From assembly GCF_027924965.1 (NCBI RefSeq), contig NZ_AP027056.1, positions 2,418,001-2,482,000 of the forward strand: a DNA stretch of 64,000 nucleotides, in the 5' to 3' direction. This DNA is from Limnohabitans sp. TEGF004. Lineage in GTDB: Bacteria > Pseudomonadota > Gammaproteobacteria > Burkholderiales > Burkholderiaceae_C. Shown in pieces: positions 1-8,231 of the stretch. A model generated the notes under the pieces. That model saw only the letters and a program-made list of their open reading frames with translations, ran no database searches and was not told where the DNA came from. Within the stretch, counting starts at the first letter, position 1. Each line of letters begins with the position of its first letter. Both the position numbers and the translations under genes were made by a program.

Positions 1-477
1 AGCCGCGGCATCTTGCGAGATAGGCTCAAGCGGGCGACCCAGCGCGGCAAAGGCAGTGCCATACACCGTATGGGCATGACACATGGAAATGATGTCGGGG
101 TGCGCCTCATGCACTGCGGCATGCAGCACAAAGCCCGCACGGTTGATGGCATGCTTTCCTTCCACGACATGGCCTTTGTGATCGGCCAAGATCAGGTTTG
201 ACACCTTGACCTGTGAGAAGTGCACACACATGGGATTGGTCCAGTAGAGCTCTGGATGCTCAGGGTCGCGAATGGTCAAGTGCCCCGCAAAACCGTAGTC
301 AAAGCCTTCCAATGCGAATGCTCGGCAAGCGGCCACCAGGCGTTGCTTGCGGTGCAGTCGCTCGGCTTCAAAGCTTTCAAACTTTGGCATCTCTGGGTAA
401 ATCAACCCACTTTGTATCGGGTCATAAATTGATTTTTTGTGTTGCGTTGCAACGGGTGTTTTGACTTTGTCCAACAT
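1..477 (-). CDS. class II aldolase/adducin family protein, C-terminus cut by window edge
   Basis: The visible 159 N-terminal residues read as a class II aldolase/adducin-type metal-dependent lyase or decarboxylase. The segment CHAHTVYGTAF near residue 140 is the family's zinc-binding His-x-His stretch, and FAGHLTIRD near residue 64 is the usual N-terminal motif. The start is the ATG at 475-477, preceded by a clear AGGAGA ribosome site on the minus strand. The gene lies 20 bases downstream of the ferredoxin-type reductase and is probably the last visible member of the same catabolic operon. In such operons the family cleaves or decarboxylates a ring-hydroxylated or side-chain intermediate, but the substrate cannot be read from sequence. 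The remaining C-terminal part lies outside the window. Confidence 0.85.
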   Translation of the reverse strand, partial: MLDKVKTPVATQHKKSIYDPIQSGLIYPEMPKFESFEAERLHRKQRLVAACRAFALEGFDYGFAGHLTIRDPEHPELYWTNPMCVHFSQVKVSNLILADHKGHVVEGKHAINRAGFVLHAAVHEAHPDIISMCHAHTVYGTAFAALGRPLEPISQDAAA

Positions 478-497
478 ATGTATCTCCTGATGGTTAT

Positions 498-1490
498 TTA
501 AAGATCTAACGACAATGTTTTGCCCTTGGCGCGTGACACACACACGGTGAGGCAACGTGTCTTTTCTTCGTCATTCAAGATGTAGTCGCGATGATCGACT
601 TCACCGTCGATATAGTCCACTTTGCACGCGCCGCACAAGCCGGATAGGCACGAGGTAGCAACCCTTCTGCCCGTGAGCTCAATGGCACGTACGATGGTTT
701 GGTCTGGCCCCACTTGGATGGTTTCGCCGCTGCGAACCAAGCGCACCTCAAATGCACCGTCGGGCATATCGGAGGCCACAGGATCAGGCGCCTTGAAGTG
801 CTCGCTGTGCACCATAGCGTCTGGCCAATGCGCACTCGCTTCTGCGCAGGCTTTCATAAATCCTCCCGGCCCGCAGTAGTACACATGTGTGTCAGCAGCC
901 GGCCGCCACATTAACGCTTTGATGTCTAGACCCTTGGCAGGATCTCCCTCATCAAAGTGAAAGTGCAAGCGCTCAGCAGGTACAACGGTACGCAACACAT
1001 CGACAAATGCAACGTTTTTGGAGCTGCGTGCGCAGTAGTGCAATTCAAATGACGCGCCTTTGGCAGCCAGCGTATGCGCCATGGACTTCAGCGGCGTGAT
1101 GCCAATGCCACCCCCTAACAAAATGGTGTGTTTTGCATCGGTGGTCATTGGAAATGCATTGCGCACAGGGCCGACGGTGATCACATCGCCCACGCGCACC
1201 TTGTCGTGCATGGCTTGTGAGCCGCCTCGACTCTTGGGCTCGCGCAACACACCCAGCACCCATTTACTTGCATCCTGTGGATCGCCCGCCAATGAGTAAG
1301 AGCGAACAAGACCTCCTGCCAAATGCACATCCACATGCGCGCCAGCCTCAAAGCTGGGCAACGCATGTCCGCTGGGATCCGTCAACTCAAAGGAACAAAT
1401 ACCTTGGGCTTCTAAGCGGATGGCCTGCACCTGCAATTGCATGTGCTCAGGCGGTTGTGACATCACGTTTTTGGGCAACGAGGCGTTCAT
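498..1490 (-). CDS. PDR/VanB-family oxidoreductase (reductase component of a Rieske oxygenase)
   Basis: This is an electron-transfer partner for an aromatic oxygenase, moving electrons from NAD(P)H through flavin to a plant-type 2Fe-2S cluster. Flavin-binding RSYSLAGD lies at residues 63-70 and the nucleotide-binding GGGIGITPL at 126-134. The C-terminal ferredoxin domain has cluster cysteines C281, C286, C289 and C317. The order FMN/FAD domain, NAD domain, ferredoxin is that of VanB, phthalate dioxygenase reductase and relatives, and 330 residues is the normal length. The start overlaps the stop of the oxygenase gene by 4 bases (ATGA), so the two subunits are translationally coupled. The specific oxygenase substrate is unknown. 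Confidence 0.92.
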   Translation of the reverse strand: MNASLPKNVMSQPPEHMQLQVQAIRLEAQGICSFELTDPSGHALPSFEAGAHVDVHLAGGLVRSYSLAGDPQDASKWVLGVLREPKSRGGSQAMHDKVRVGDVITVGPVRNAFPMTTDAKHTILLGGGIGITPLKSMAHTLAAKGASFELHYCARSSKNVAFVDVLRTVVPAERLHFHFDEGDPAKGLDIKALMWRPAADTHVYYCGPGGFMKACAEASAHWPDAMVHSEHFKAPDPVASDMPDGAFEVRLVRSGETIQVGPDQTIVRAIELTGRRVATSCLSGLCGACKVDYIDGEVDHRDYILNDEEKTRCLTVCVSRAKGKTLSLDL

Positions 1491-3025
1491 GCGTGCCTCT
1501 TGGCCAGCACTTCTTGTTGGAGCGCTTCCATCTTGGTTTGGACAAACTGAGCGCGCTCTTGACCTTTGAGCTTTTCTGCCTCGGTGATGATCGCCAGAAC
1601 TTGCTTGGCAAGGTAACGACGCAAAGTCACTTCCTCTTCTGTCGTACGTCCAACAGGCAAATCAAACACGTTACCCGAGCAGTAGCTGTTAGGCTCACCA
1701 CCGCAATCACGCAGCCACTGGGCAAACTGCTCTGGGCCGGCTTGCGGGTTGGTGCCGCGCACAGCGTCACGCAGCAGTTTACGGAACATGTACAACCCTG
1801 CATCGAATTTGGTGGGGTTTTCCAACGCATGAATCGCAATCGGGCGCTGGCTGATGATGGCCTCGTAATCGCCAGGCGCGTATTGGCAGTCTTTGTAGTT
1901 TTCCCGTGCGCGGTGATCCGTCGGGATAGGCGGCATGTCTTCCAATTTGTATTTGCCAAATCGCTCAGGACGGCGCATGGCCACTTGACCTTCCAAGAAG
2001 TCGATGGTCTCGTAACCCACCATGCTCTTGTCGCCAATGCCACGCGTATCAATGCCGGGGCCCATGACACGCCATCCGATCATTTTGCTGTTTTGGTCAT
2101 CCACCGGCACAGTCCAACGGATCATGTGAAAGCGGCTGAACAATTTCTTTTTCTTGCCATCCTCTGAGGTGTAGGCATGCAAGCTCATGTTGGGCAACAC
2201 TTGGTGCTGCACACGGATGAACATGTGATCGTCGTCTGAACGACGTGCACCTGCACCAGCCAGGCCACGGCCACCATGCACAGGCACGAACTGCATATCG
2301 GGGGGCACTTCCATCGATGCAGCACCCACCTCATCAAACGTGGTGCCTTGGTAATGCTCGCCTGTCACTTGGCGTTTGGCGTGCAACGCCATGGTGTGAT
2401 AGTTGTCGGCTGAGTTGTCTTGAACTTGCAGCCAGTTGCAATGTTGGAAGTTGCTGTACGGCACCAGCTCATCACCATCGGCCACCGTGTAATTGCTTTC
2501 CCACTCTGGAAATGGCGGCTCTTGCTCGGGCGGGCCCATGTAGGCAAAGATCAAACCATGACGCTCGAAGGCCTTGTAGGCCCCTTGTCGGATCGAACAA
2601 CGATAGCGCTCACCTTCTTCCTCTTCACCTTGTGGGAAAGGCACGCGCAAACATGTGCCATCGATGTCAAACACCATGCCGTGGTAGCAGCATGAAATGC
2701 CACGCTCTTCGATCTTGCCGTATTCCAATGAAGCACCGCGATGCACGCAATGTGCGTGCAGCAAGCCAATGCGGCCCGAACCATCACGGAATGCCACCAA
2801 CTCTTCCCCCATGATTTTCAGAAAACGTGGCGTATCCGTGAGCTCCATGGCCATGCAAACCGGATGCCAAAAACGACGCATGTATTCGCCCAAGGGCGTG
2901 CCTGGCCCCGTCTCCGTCAGCTCGGGGTCATGGCCCGGCTCGCGGCTGGTGTAGTAGCCCCCAAACGGAACCAACTTCTTTTCCGTGGGTGCGTCTGCTG
3001 GATTGGTTTTGTCTCGTGTGTTCAT
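1487..3025 (-). CDS. Rieske 2Fe-2S aromatic ring-hydroxylating oxygenase, large subunit
   Basis: This is the catalytic subunit of a two-component Rieske non-heme iron oxygenase of the phthalate 4,5-dioxygenase/VanA class. The Rieske cluster ligands are C93-x-H95 and C112-x2-H115. The mononuclear iron site is D207-x2-H210-x4-H215 in the segment DNSADNYHTMALH. At 512 residues it is longer than most VanA-type proteins, with a charged C-terminal extension after about residue 430. It is the first gene of the visible operon, followed by the reductase with a 4-base overlap and then a class II aldolase. The palindrome at 3081-3092, about 56 bases upstream of the ATG, suggests local repressor control. 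Whether the enzyme demethylates or dihydroxylates its substrate cannot be decided here. Confidence 0.92.
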   Translation of the reverse strand: MNTRDKTNPADAPTEKKLVPFGGYYTSREPGHDPELTETGPGTPLGEYMRRFWHPVCMAMELTDTPRFLKIMGEELVAFRDGSGRIGLLHAHCVHRGASLEYGKIEERGISCCYHGMVFDIDGTCLRVPFPQGEEEEGERYRCSIRQGAYKAFERHGLIFAYMGPPEQEPPFPEWESNYTVADGDELVPYSNFQHCNWLQVQDNSADNYHTMALHAKRQVTGEHYQGTTFDEVGAASMEVPPDMQFVPVHGGRGLAGAGARRSDDDHMFIRVQHQVLPNMSLHAYTSEDGKKKKLFSRFHMIRWTVPVDDQNSKMIGWRVMGPGIDTRGIGDKSMVGYETIDFLEGQVAMRRPERFGKYKLEDMPPIPTDHRARENYKDCQYAPGDYEAIISQRPIAIHALENPTKFDAGLYMFRKLLRDAVRGTNPQAGPEQFAQWLRDCGGEPNSYCSGNVFDLPVGRTTEEEVTLRRYLAKQVLAIITEAEKLKGQERAQFVQTKMEALQQEVLAKRHA

Positions 3026-3080
3026 GGCTCTGCCTGTGAGGTTTGTGGTTGATGAAGAGATTAAATTCCGAGCTCTGTAT

Positions 3081-3092
3081 TCTGTATACAGA
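3081..3092. promoter_or_regulatory. operator-like palindrome upstream of the Rieske operon
   Basis: TCTGTATACAGA is a perfect 12-base palindrome, flanked by imperfect ATTCT/AGAAT arms. It lies 56 bases upstream of the oxygenase start, where a promoter is expected. GTATAC-centred palindromes are typical operators of GntR/FCD-family repressors that control aromatic catabolism. No regulator gene lies in the window beside it, so the family assignment is inference. Confidence 0.45.
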
Positions 3093-3135
3093 GAATACCG
3101 TCAGAGTTTGGCCTGATAAATCAGGAGTAACCCTT

Positions 3136-3145
3136 GTTGTACAAC
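3136..3145. promoter_or_regulatory. second palindrome, GTTGTACAAC
   Basis: A perfect 10-base palindrome centred about 54 bases upstream of the palindrome at 3081-3092, in the same intergenic region. It shares the alternating TGTA/TACA core and could be a second operator half or an activator site. No direct evidence assigns a protein to it. Confidence 0.3.
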
Positions 3146-3171
3146 GAGACTACAAACTGCACAGCACAAAG

Positions 3172-3206
3172 AAAAACCCCGTAGCTTCTTGCGAAACTAC
3201 GGGGTT
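3172..3206 (-). terminator. Rho-independent terminator after tRNA-Phe
   Basis: Read on the minus strand, the arms AACCCCGTAG and CTACGGGGTT pair over 10 bases around a 12-base loop and are followed by TTTTTC. It starts 6 bases past the CCA end of tRNA-Phe and would end that transcript before the Rieske operon. Confidence 0.8.
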
Positions 3207-3211
3207 GAATC

Positions 3212-3287
3212 TGGTGGCCTGGACGGGGATCGAACCTGTGACACGCGGATTTTCAATCCGCTGCTCTACCAACTGAGCTACCGGGCC
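3212..3287 (-). tRNA. tRNA-Phe (GAA)
   Basis: The 76-base cloverleaf has anticodon GAA in the loop TTGAAAA, T-loop TTCGATC, and an encoded CCA end. The D-arm and the 5-pair anticodon stem GCGGA/TCCGC are intact. There are two A/C mismatches: acceptor pair 5-68 is C-A, and T-stem pair 51-63 is A-C. A functional tRNA-Phe would normally pair at both, so this copy may be slightly degenerate or the sequence may carry an error. It is a stand-alone gene followed by its own terminator. Confidence 0.92.
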
Positions 3288-3317
3288 GTGAATGAAATTA
3301 TAGCACGAAGCAGCAGC

Positions 3318-3977
3318 CTAAGCCGCGCGCTTGGCCTTAGATAAGTCGACCCCAAGCTGCTTGAGCTTGCGATACAAGTGCGTACGCTCCAAACCTGTTT
3401 TGTCAGCCACACGGGTCATGGAACCACTCTCTTGCGTGAGGTGGTATTCAAAGTAAGCGCGCTCAAACGCATCACGCGCTTCGCGCAGCGGTTGCTCCAA
3501 ATCAAAGCTTTGATGTGTCGGCGGCAACACCACGGCTTGCGGCGTGACAAGTGATGCAGCGGCATCTTTGCTCGTGCTAGAAGCAAGTCCTTTGGCAGCT
3601 GGCGAAGCCATCGGCTTACGCATCAAACCCTGCTCAACCGCTTTGAGCAATTTCTGCATGGTGATGGGTTTTTCTAGGAATGCTTGTGCGCCAATCCGTG
3701 TCGCTTCGACCGCTGTATCGATGGTGGCATGGCCACTCATCATGATGACGGGCATGTTCAACAAACCGGCCCCTGCCCATTCTTTGAGCAAAGTCACGCC
3801 ATCGGTGTCGGGCATCCAAATATCCAGCAAAACCAAATCAGGGCGTGCAGCTTGGCGTGCTATGCGTGCCTGCGCTGCGTTTTCCGCCACTTCAACGGCA
3901 TGACCTTCGTCGTTGAGGATCTCAAACAGGAGGTCCCGAATGCCCAATTCGTCATCCACCACCAAAATGTTTGCCAT
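3318..3977 (-). CDS. NtrX-like response regulator lacking the AAA+ domain
   Basis: The 219-residue protein has an N-terminal receiver domain with acidic D8/D9, phospho-acceptor D52, S81 and K103 (FLEKP). A Pro/Ala/Ser-rich linker of about 45 residues follows, then a Fis-type helix-turn-helix at about residues 165-212. Full NtrX-type regulators are near 450 residues and carry a sigma-54-activating AAA+ domain between these parts; here that domain is absent, so the protein should not activate sigma-54 directly. It is 21 bases downstream of the NtrY-like sensor kinase, which is its evident partner. The target genes are unknown. Confidence 0.88.
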   Translation of the reverse strand: MANILVVDDELGIRDLLFEILNDEGHAVEVAENAAQARIARQAARPDLVLLDIWMPDTDGVTLLKEWAGAGLLNMPVIMMSGHATIDTAVEATRIGAQAFLEKPITMQKLLKAVEQGLMRKPMASPAAKGLASSTSKDAAASLVTPQAVVLPPTHQSFDLEQPLREARDAFERAYFEYHLTQESGSMTRVADKTGLERTHLYRKLKQLGVDLSKAKRAA

Positions 3978-3998
3978 GTCTTAACTTGTCTCGCTGAA

Positions 3999-6278
3999 TT
4001 AAATGAGTTGGTTTTGTTGCGATTCTGCAACTTGGAATGATAACGACACTTGCGCCCCTATCACCCGCCCCTGTAATCCACGATTTTTCAAGTCAATGCG
4101 TGCCGAATGTTCATCAGCAATTTTCTTCACCACAGCCAATCCAAGGCCAGTGCCGCGCGTCTTGGTGGTCACATACGGCTCAAACGCACGGTTCAGAATT
4201 TTGGGAGGAAAGCCTGGCCCGTTGTCACGCACCACCAAGCGCACACGGCCTGATGTCGGCACCCATTGGGTGGCAATCGACACCATGGGATGTGCTTGCC
4301 CCTCGGTTGCGTCTTGCGCGTTTTGCAGCAGGTTGTGCACGACTTGGCGCAGCTGCTGCGCATCACCCAAGATGATGGGGCAAGCCACATCGAGTTGCGC
4401 ATGCACTGGCACAGCAGCGTTCTCTGTCCCGTAAAGTTGCATCACGTCTTGCACCAAAGCATTCAAGTCCAGCGGCTTCAACTCAGCCACCGGCAGTCGT
4501 GCGTAATCACGAAACTCATTGACCAAACGCTTCATCGCATCCACTTGGTCCACGATGGTCTTGACCGATTTATTCAAGATCAGCTGTTCAGGCTCTTGCA
4601 GCTTGCCTGTGAGCTTCATCTCTAAACGCTCAGCCGAGAGCTGAATAGGTGTGAGCGGATTTTTAATCTCATGCGCCAAACGACGCGCCACTTCGCCCCA
4701 AGCTTGCGCACGTTGTGCAGAGACGATTTCAGAAATATCGTCAAACACCAACAAGCGACCGTTGTTAGGTAGCACGGCACCACGCGCCAGCAAGGTTATG
4801 TGCTGTTGCTTGTCATCACTCAACTGCACAGCCGGGCTGATGGCGGTGGCATGCAGTTCAAACGATTGCTGCCAATGGTCTAAACCGTGTTGACTGCGCT
4901 CGCCCAAGAAACCGTCAAACTCGTGGTGCACATGTTCGGCGAACTCCACCAAACCTTCGATATCACGCAACGAGCGGCCTTCCCATGCGGCCAATGGCAC
5001 ACGCAAGATCCGCGTGGCACCAGGGTTGGAAGATTTAATGCGACCATCCTCAGTCAACACAATCACACCGGCGGTGAGGTTATCGAGGATGGTTTGCAAG
5101 TTGGCACGCGAGGTGTGTACCTGCAGCATGCTTCGGTCCACCGCAGAACGGGCGTCAGCCAGTTGTTGGGTCATCTGGGCGAATGAGCGTGTCAAGCCAC
5201 CCAATTCGTCTCGTCCTTGCAGTGCGGGCTTGGGGCTCAAGTCGCCGGCAGCCACATCACGCACACCTTCTGCCAACATCAGCAACGGACGAGCCAGTTG
5301 GTTACCCAACAACACGGCCAGCAGCACCGCACCAAACACTGCCAAAAATAAACTCAGGGTCAGGGTACCGATGTACATGCTGCGCAGCCCTTCTCGACCG
5401 AGTGCACGCTCTTGATACTCACGGTAGGCCACTTCTACAGCCAACGCATTGCTCACCAACGTCGGTGGGATAGCCTTGGTGACTTGCAACACACGCGGCT
5501 CAATCAACAGCCCCAAGCCAGAAGGCGCCACCAACACCAGTGCACGAATGCGCGCCTTGGCTGTGCCTTGCAATTCAGCTTCGTCCAAGCCGTCAATGGC
5601 TGTCACCACGCTTTGTGTTTTGACCAATCGCAACTGCGCAGGCGTGGGGCGGTCGGGATTGATTTTGTAGCGCGATTCGCCCGCACTGGAAATTGCTTGT
5701 CCGGCTGTACTCCACAAAATCACATCGTCTGCACCAAGCTGATCTTTCATGCGTTCAAGGGCAATGCCCACAGAAGCATCTGGCAGATCATTGATTTGCG
5801 AACTCGCCGCACGTGTTTTTTGACCGAGATCATTGGCCAAGGTGTCCAGTGTGATGCGCCCCAAGCTCAAGCCTGCATCTAAGGCCCCTTCAACCTTCAC
5901 ATCAAACCAACTCTCAATCGAACGGGATACGAATTGATACGACACGCTGTAAATCAACAAGCCTGGCAAAAAACCGACCAACGCAAATGTGGCGGCAATT
6001 TTGAGCAACAAACGACTGCCAAACTTTCCTTGACGTAACCGCATGAGTAAACGGCCAGACATCCAGACGATCACACCCATCAACAACGTGGCAACCACCA
6101 CATTCAAGCCAAACAGTTGTCGGTAGTTTTGTTCGTAAAGTTCGCGGTTATCTGCGGCTTGCGTCAGCAAGAACAACAAAACCAATCCAAGCCCTAACAC
6201 CACCGCAGCGCTGATGACCAACAACCATCTCAACTGAAAGCTAGAAAGGCGCGTGCGCTTTTCTGCAAGCTCGATCAT
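3999..6278 (-). CDS. NtrY-like membrane sensor histidine kinase
   Basis: This is a membrane-bound kinase that phosphorylates the adjacent regulator. Predicted helices near residues 17-39, 58-76, 88-112 and 300-326 enclose an extracytoplasmic sensor region of about 190 residues. A HAMP segment (about 327-380), a PAS-like region (about 390-520), a HisKA domain with phospho-acceptor H536 in AHEIKNPLTP, and a catalytic ATPase domain with DNGPGFP and GTGLGLA follow. Length and domain order match NtrY. It overlaps the upstream DUF4390 gene by 4 bases, so rsmB, DUF4390, kinase and regulator form one operon. The signal sensed is unknown; NtrY relatives respond to nitrogen or redox state. Confidence 0.9.
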   Translation of the reverse strand: MIELAEKRTRLSSFQLRWLLVISAAVVLGLGLVLLFLLTQAADNRELYEQNYRQLFGLNVVVATLLMGVIVWMSGRLLMRLRQGKFGSRLLLKIAATFALVGFLPGLLIYSVSYQFVSRSIESWFDVKVEGALDAGLSLGRITLDTLANDLGQKTRAASSQINDLPDASVGIALERMKDQLGADDVILWSTAGQAISSAGESRYKINPDRPTPAQLRLVKTQSVVTAIDGLDEAELQGTAKARIRALVLVAPSGLGLLIEPRVLQVTKAIPPTLVSNALAVEVAYREYQERALGREGLRSMYIGTLTLSLFLAVFGAVLLAVLLGNQLARPLLMLAEGVRDVAAGDLSPKPALQGRDELGGLTRSFAQMTQQLADARSAVDRSMLQVHTSRANLQTILDNLTAGVIVLTEDGRIKSSNPGATRILRVPLAAWEGRSLRDIEGLVEFAEHVHHEFDGFLGERSQHGLDHWQQSFELHATAISPAVQLSDDKQQHITLLARGAVLPNNGRLLVFDDISEIVSAQRAQAWGEVARRLAHEIKNPLTPIQLSAERLEMKLTGKLQEPEQLILNKSVKTIVDQVDAMKRLVNEFRDYARLPVAELKPLDLNALVQDVMQLYGTENAAVPVHAQLDVACPIILGDAQQLRQVVHNLLQNAQDATEGQAHPMVSIATQWVPTSGRVRLVVRDNGPGFPPKILNRAFEPYVTTKTRGTGLGLAVVKKIADEHSARIDLKNRGLQGRVIGAQVSLSFQVAESQQNQLI

Positions 6279-6934
6279 GGCACCAGCTCCATACGCTGCG
6301 TTTTACCAAAGCTGATATTCCAATCACTTTGGCCAGCCGCACCGATTTGCAATGGACGCGGCAATTGTTTGAGATCCAGCTTGAAATTGATCGCTATGGT
6401 TTGCTTAGCATCCGAACTCACCTCGGCCGCATTCGCGATGCGCCATTGGACAATTCGACGCACAGCATTCAGCGCATCCTCGGCTGTGTCGTAACTTTGT
6501 CCCAGACTCACGCCCAAGCCACTGACATTGAAAGGCTGTGGCGAAATGTTGACGCGCCAGCGGCGCGTGAGGGGTTGGTAAAACAAACGCACATGGCGCT
6601 CTGCATGCGCAACACGTTGGTTGTAAAAATACCAACGCTCTTGACTGACATCCACTTCAGTCACGAAGTAAAGTGTGATGCCTTTGAGCAAGGCATCTTC
6701 TAGTGCGGGTGGCAAATCAAATCGCCACTGACCCGACATATACAGGCCTGTGTCTTGTCGTTCTAATTTCAGTCCTTGCAATTCAACTGTTGTATCAGCT
6801 TGCGCGACACCAGAAACAAACAGTGACATCACGACCAAGAGCGCCACGCACAGCTGCTGTCCGCGTTTGAGGCCACCCAAAATGAGCAGATCAAGGCGCA
6901 GAAAATTTTTCCAGCAGTGCGTAATAAAAGCCAT
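6275..6934 (-). CDS. DUF4390 domain-containing exported protein
   Basis: A protein of about 200 residues beginning with a hydrophobic signal peptide (LCVALLVVMSLFVSG, cleavage likely after VAQA), followed by a beta-rich domain that matches the DUF4390 family usually found between rsmB and NtrY-type kinases. Function is unknown; a periplasmic accessory role for the neighbouring kinase is only inference. The start is uncertain. The ATG at 6934 has a GGTGA ribosome site but overlaps rsmB by 44 bases. A TTG at 6880, just after the rsmB stop, would give a shorter and more typical signal peptide. An ATG further upstream at 6982 seems too early. Confidence 0.8.
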   Translation of the reverse strand: MAFITHCWKNFLRLDLLILGGLKRGQQLCVALLVVMSLFVSGVAQADTTVELQGLKLERQDTGLYMSGQWRFDLPPALEDALLKGITLYFVTEVDVSQERWYFYNQRVAHAERHVRLFYQPLTRRWRVNISPQPFNVSGLGVSLGQSYDTAEDALNAVRRIVQWRIANAAEVSSDAKQTIAINFKLDLKQLPRPLQIGAAGQSDWNISFGKTQRMELVP

Positions 6935-8231
6935 CGTGGTCACCCTGTAGATTGTCGGTGAGCACGGCAGTTGTTGAGCCACTTTGGGGTCTTAAATGCC
7001 CCGGAGACGGCAGTAAACGGGCATTGGTGTTGTGTTCAACAAACGTTTTGGCTTGGTTCTCACCTTCAGCTCTGAAAACTGAACAGGTGCAGTACAACAA
7101 GCGACCACCAGGTTTGACCAAAGGCCACAACTGTTTGAGTAAATTTTTCTGAATCGCAGCCAGCTTGTCGATATCAGCCTCACGACGCAACCAACGCACA
7201 TCTGGGTGACGTCGCACGATGCCCGAGGCTGTACACGGAGCATCCAAAAGAATCGCATCAAACAATTGGCCGTCCCACCATGTTTTGGTTTGTGCCGCAT
7301 CGGCGGCAATCACCTTGGCTGAGCGGCCAATGCGTTGCAAGTTTTGCGTGATGCGTTCACAGCGTTGTGGATCAATGTCGAGAGCGATAACTTCAGAGGT
7401 GTCGCGGAGCAGCTCCAGCAAGTGCGCTGTCTTGCCCCCGGGTGCTGCGCAAGCGTCGAGCACGCGCAGTTTTTGATCTACGGGCGCGAGGTCTTTGAGC
7501 AAAATTTGCGCTGAGCATTGGCCAGCGGCATCTTGTACCGAACACAGACCTTCGGCAAATCCAGGTATGTCGCGCACGCTGTGGGCTTGCGCCAGTACCA
7601 AGCCTTGCTCGCCCACAGGCTGCGAGACGATGCCGTGGTTGGCCCAATCAGTTTGTAACGCCTCACGGCTGATGCGCGAGGTGTTGACCCGCCATGTCAT
7701 GGGTGCGGCTTGGTTGTTCGCCTGCAGGATGTTTTGCCAATGGTCGGGGTGGTCATTTTGCAAGCGCTTAACCCACCACTCAGGATGATTCCATTGCGCG
7801 TGCACGTCGTTGTCTGTGGCTTTGACCAAGGCATCTCGCTCTCGCAAAAAGCGGCGCAAGCAAGCGTTTAAAAAGTTGGCTTGCATTTGCAAGCTTCGCG
7901 TTTTTTTGGCAGCTTCCACAGCTTGGTTGACCAAGGTGTGGGGCTCGTAAGGCGCATTCTCTGGGTCCCACGCCAAAGCCAGTGCGGTACACAGCAAGGC
8001 ATCTGGTAAAGGTGCAGGCGCACGCGACGCCAGTTGCGCACGCAAGGCTTGCGCACGCCCCAACTGGCGCAAGGCCTGAAACAGCAAGGCTTGCACGCCA
8101 GGGCGCAAGCTTGACGGCACAGCCTCTAGGGCTGCCGTGCCAGACACACCACGCCGCACTTGCGCCAAGGCTTGGGCTACAGCTTGCAGCTGCTGCCACA
8201 GTGGGACAGAGGTGTTTTTGTGATCATTCAT
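6891..8231 (-). CDS. rsmB: 16S rRNA (cytosine-967-C5)-methyltransferase
   Basis: RsmB methylates C967 of 16S rRNA using S-adenosylmethionine. The N-terminal 130 residues form the NusB-like RNA-binding domain. The methyltransferase domain has the cofactor motif DACAAPGGKT at 259-268, and the catalytic cysteines are C333 (DAPCTASG) and C383 (CTCSVF). At 446 residues it is full length. The ATG overlaps the stop of the LemA-family gene by 4 bases, and its 3' end overlaps the DUF4390 reading frame. All are on the minus strand, so it belongs to the same transcript as the sensor-kinase genes. Confidence 0.95.
   Translation of the reverse strand: MNDHKNTSVPLWQQLQAVAQALAQVRRGVSGTAALEAVPSSLRPGVQALLFQALRQLGRAQALRAQLASRAPAPLPDALLCTALALAWDPENAPYEPHTLVNQAVEAAKKTRSLQMQANFLNACLRRFLRERDALVKATDNDVHAQWNHPEWWVKRLQNDHPDHWQNILQANNQAAPMTWRVNTSRISREALQTDWANHGIVSQPVGEQGLVLAQAHSVRDIPGFAEGLCSVQDAAGQCSAQILLKDLAPVDQKLRVLDACAAPGGKTAHLLELLRDTSEVIALDIDPQRCERITQNLQRIGRSAKVIAADAAQTKTWWDGQLFDAILLDAPCTASGIVRRHPDVRWLRREADIDKLAAIQKNLLKQLWPLVKPGGRLLYCTCSVFRAEGENQAKTFVEHNTNARLLPSPGHLRPQSGSTTAVLTDNLQGDHDGFYYALLEKFSAP

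Noticed and set aside
1217-2167. Open frame of 316 codons opposite the Rieske oxygenase and reductase genes
   Set aside because: It overlaps two well-supported genes and encodes no known fold.
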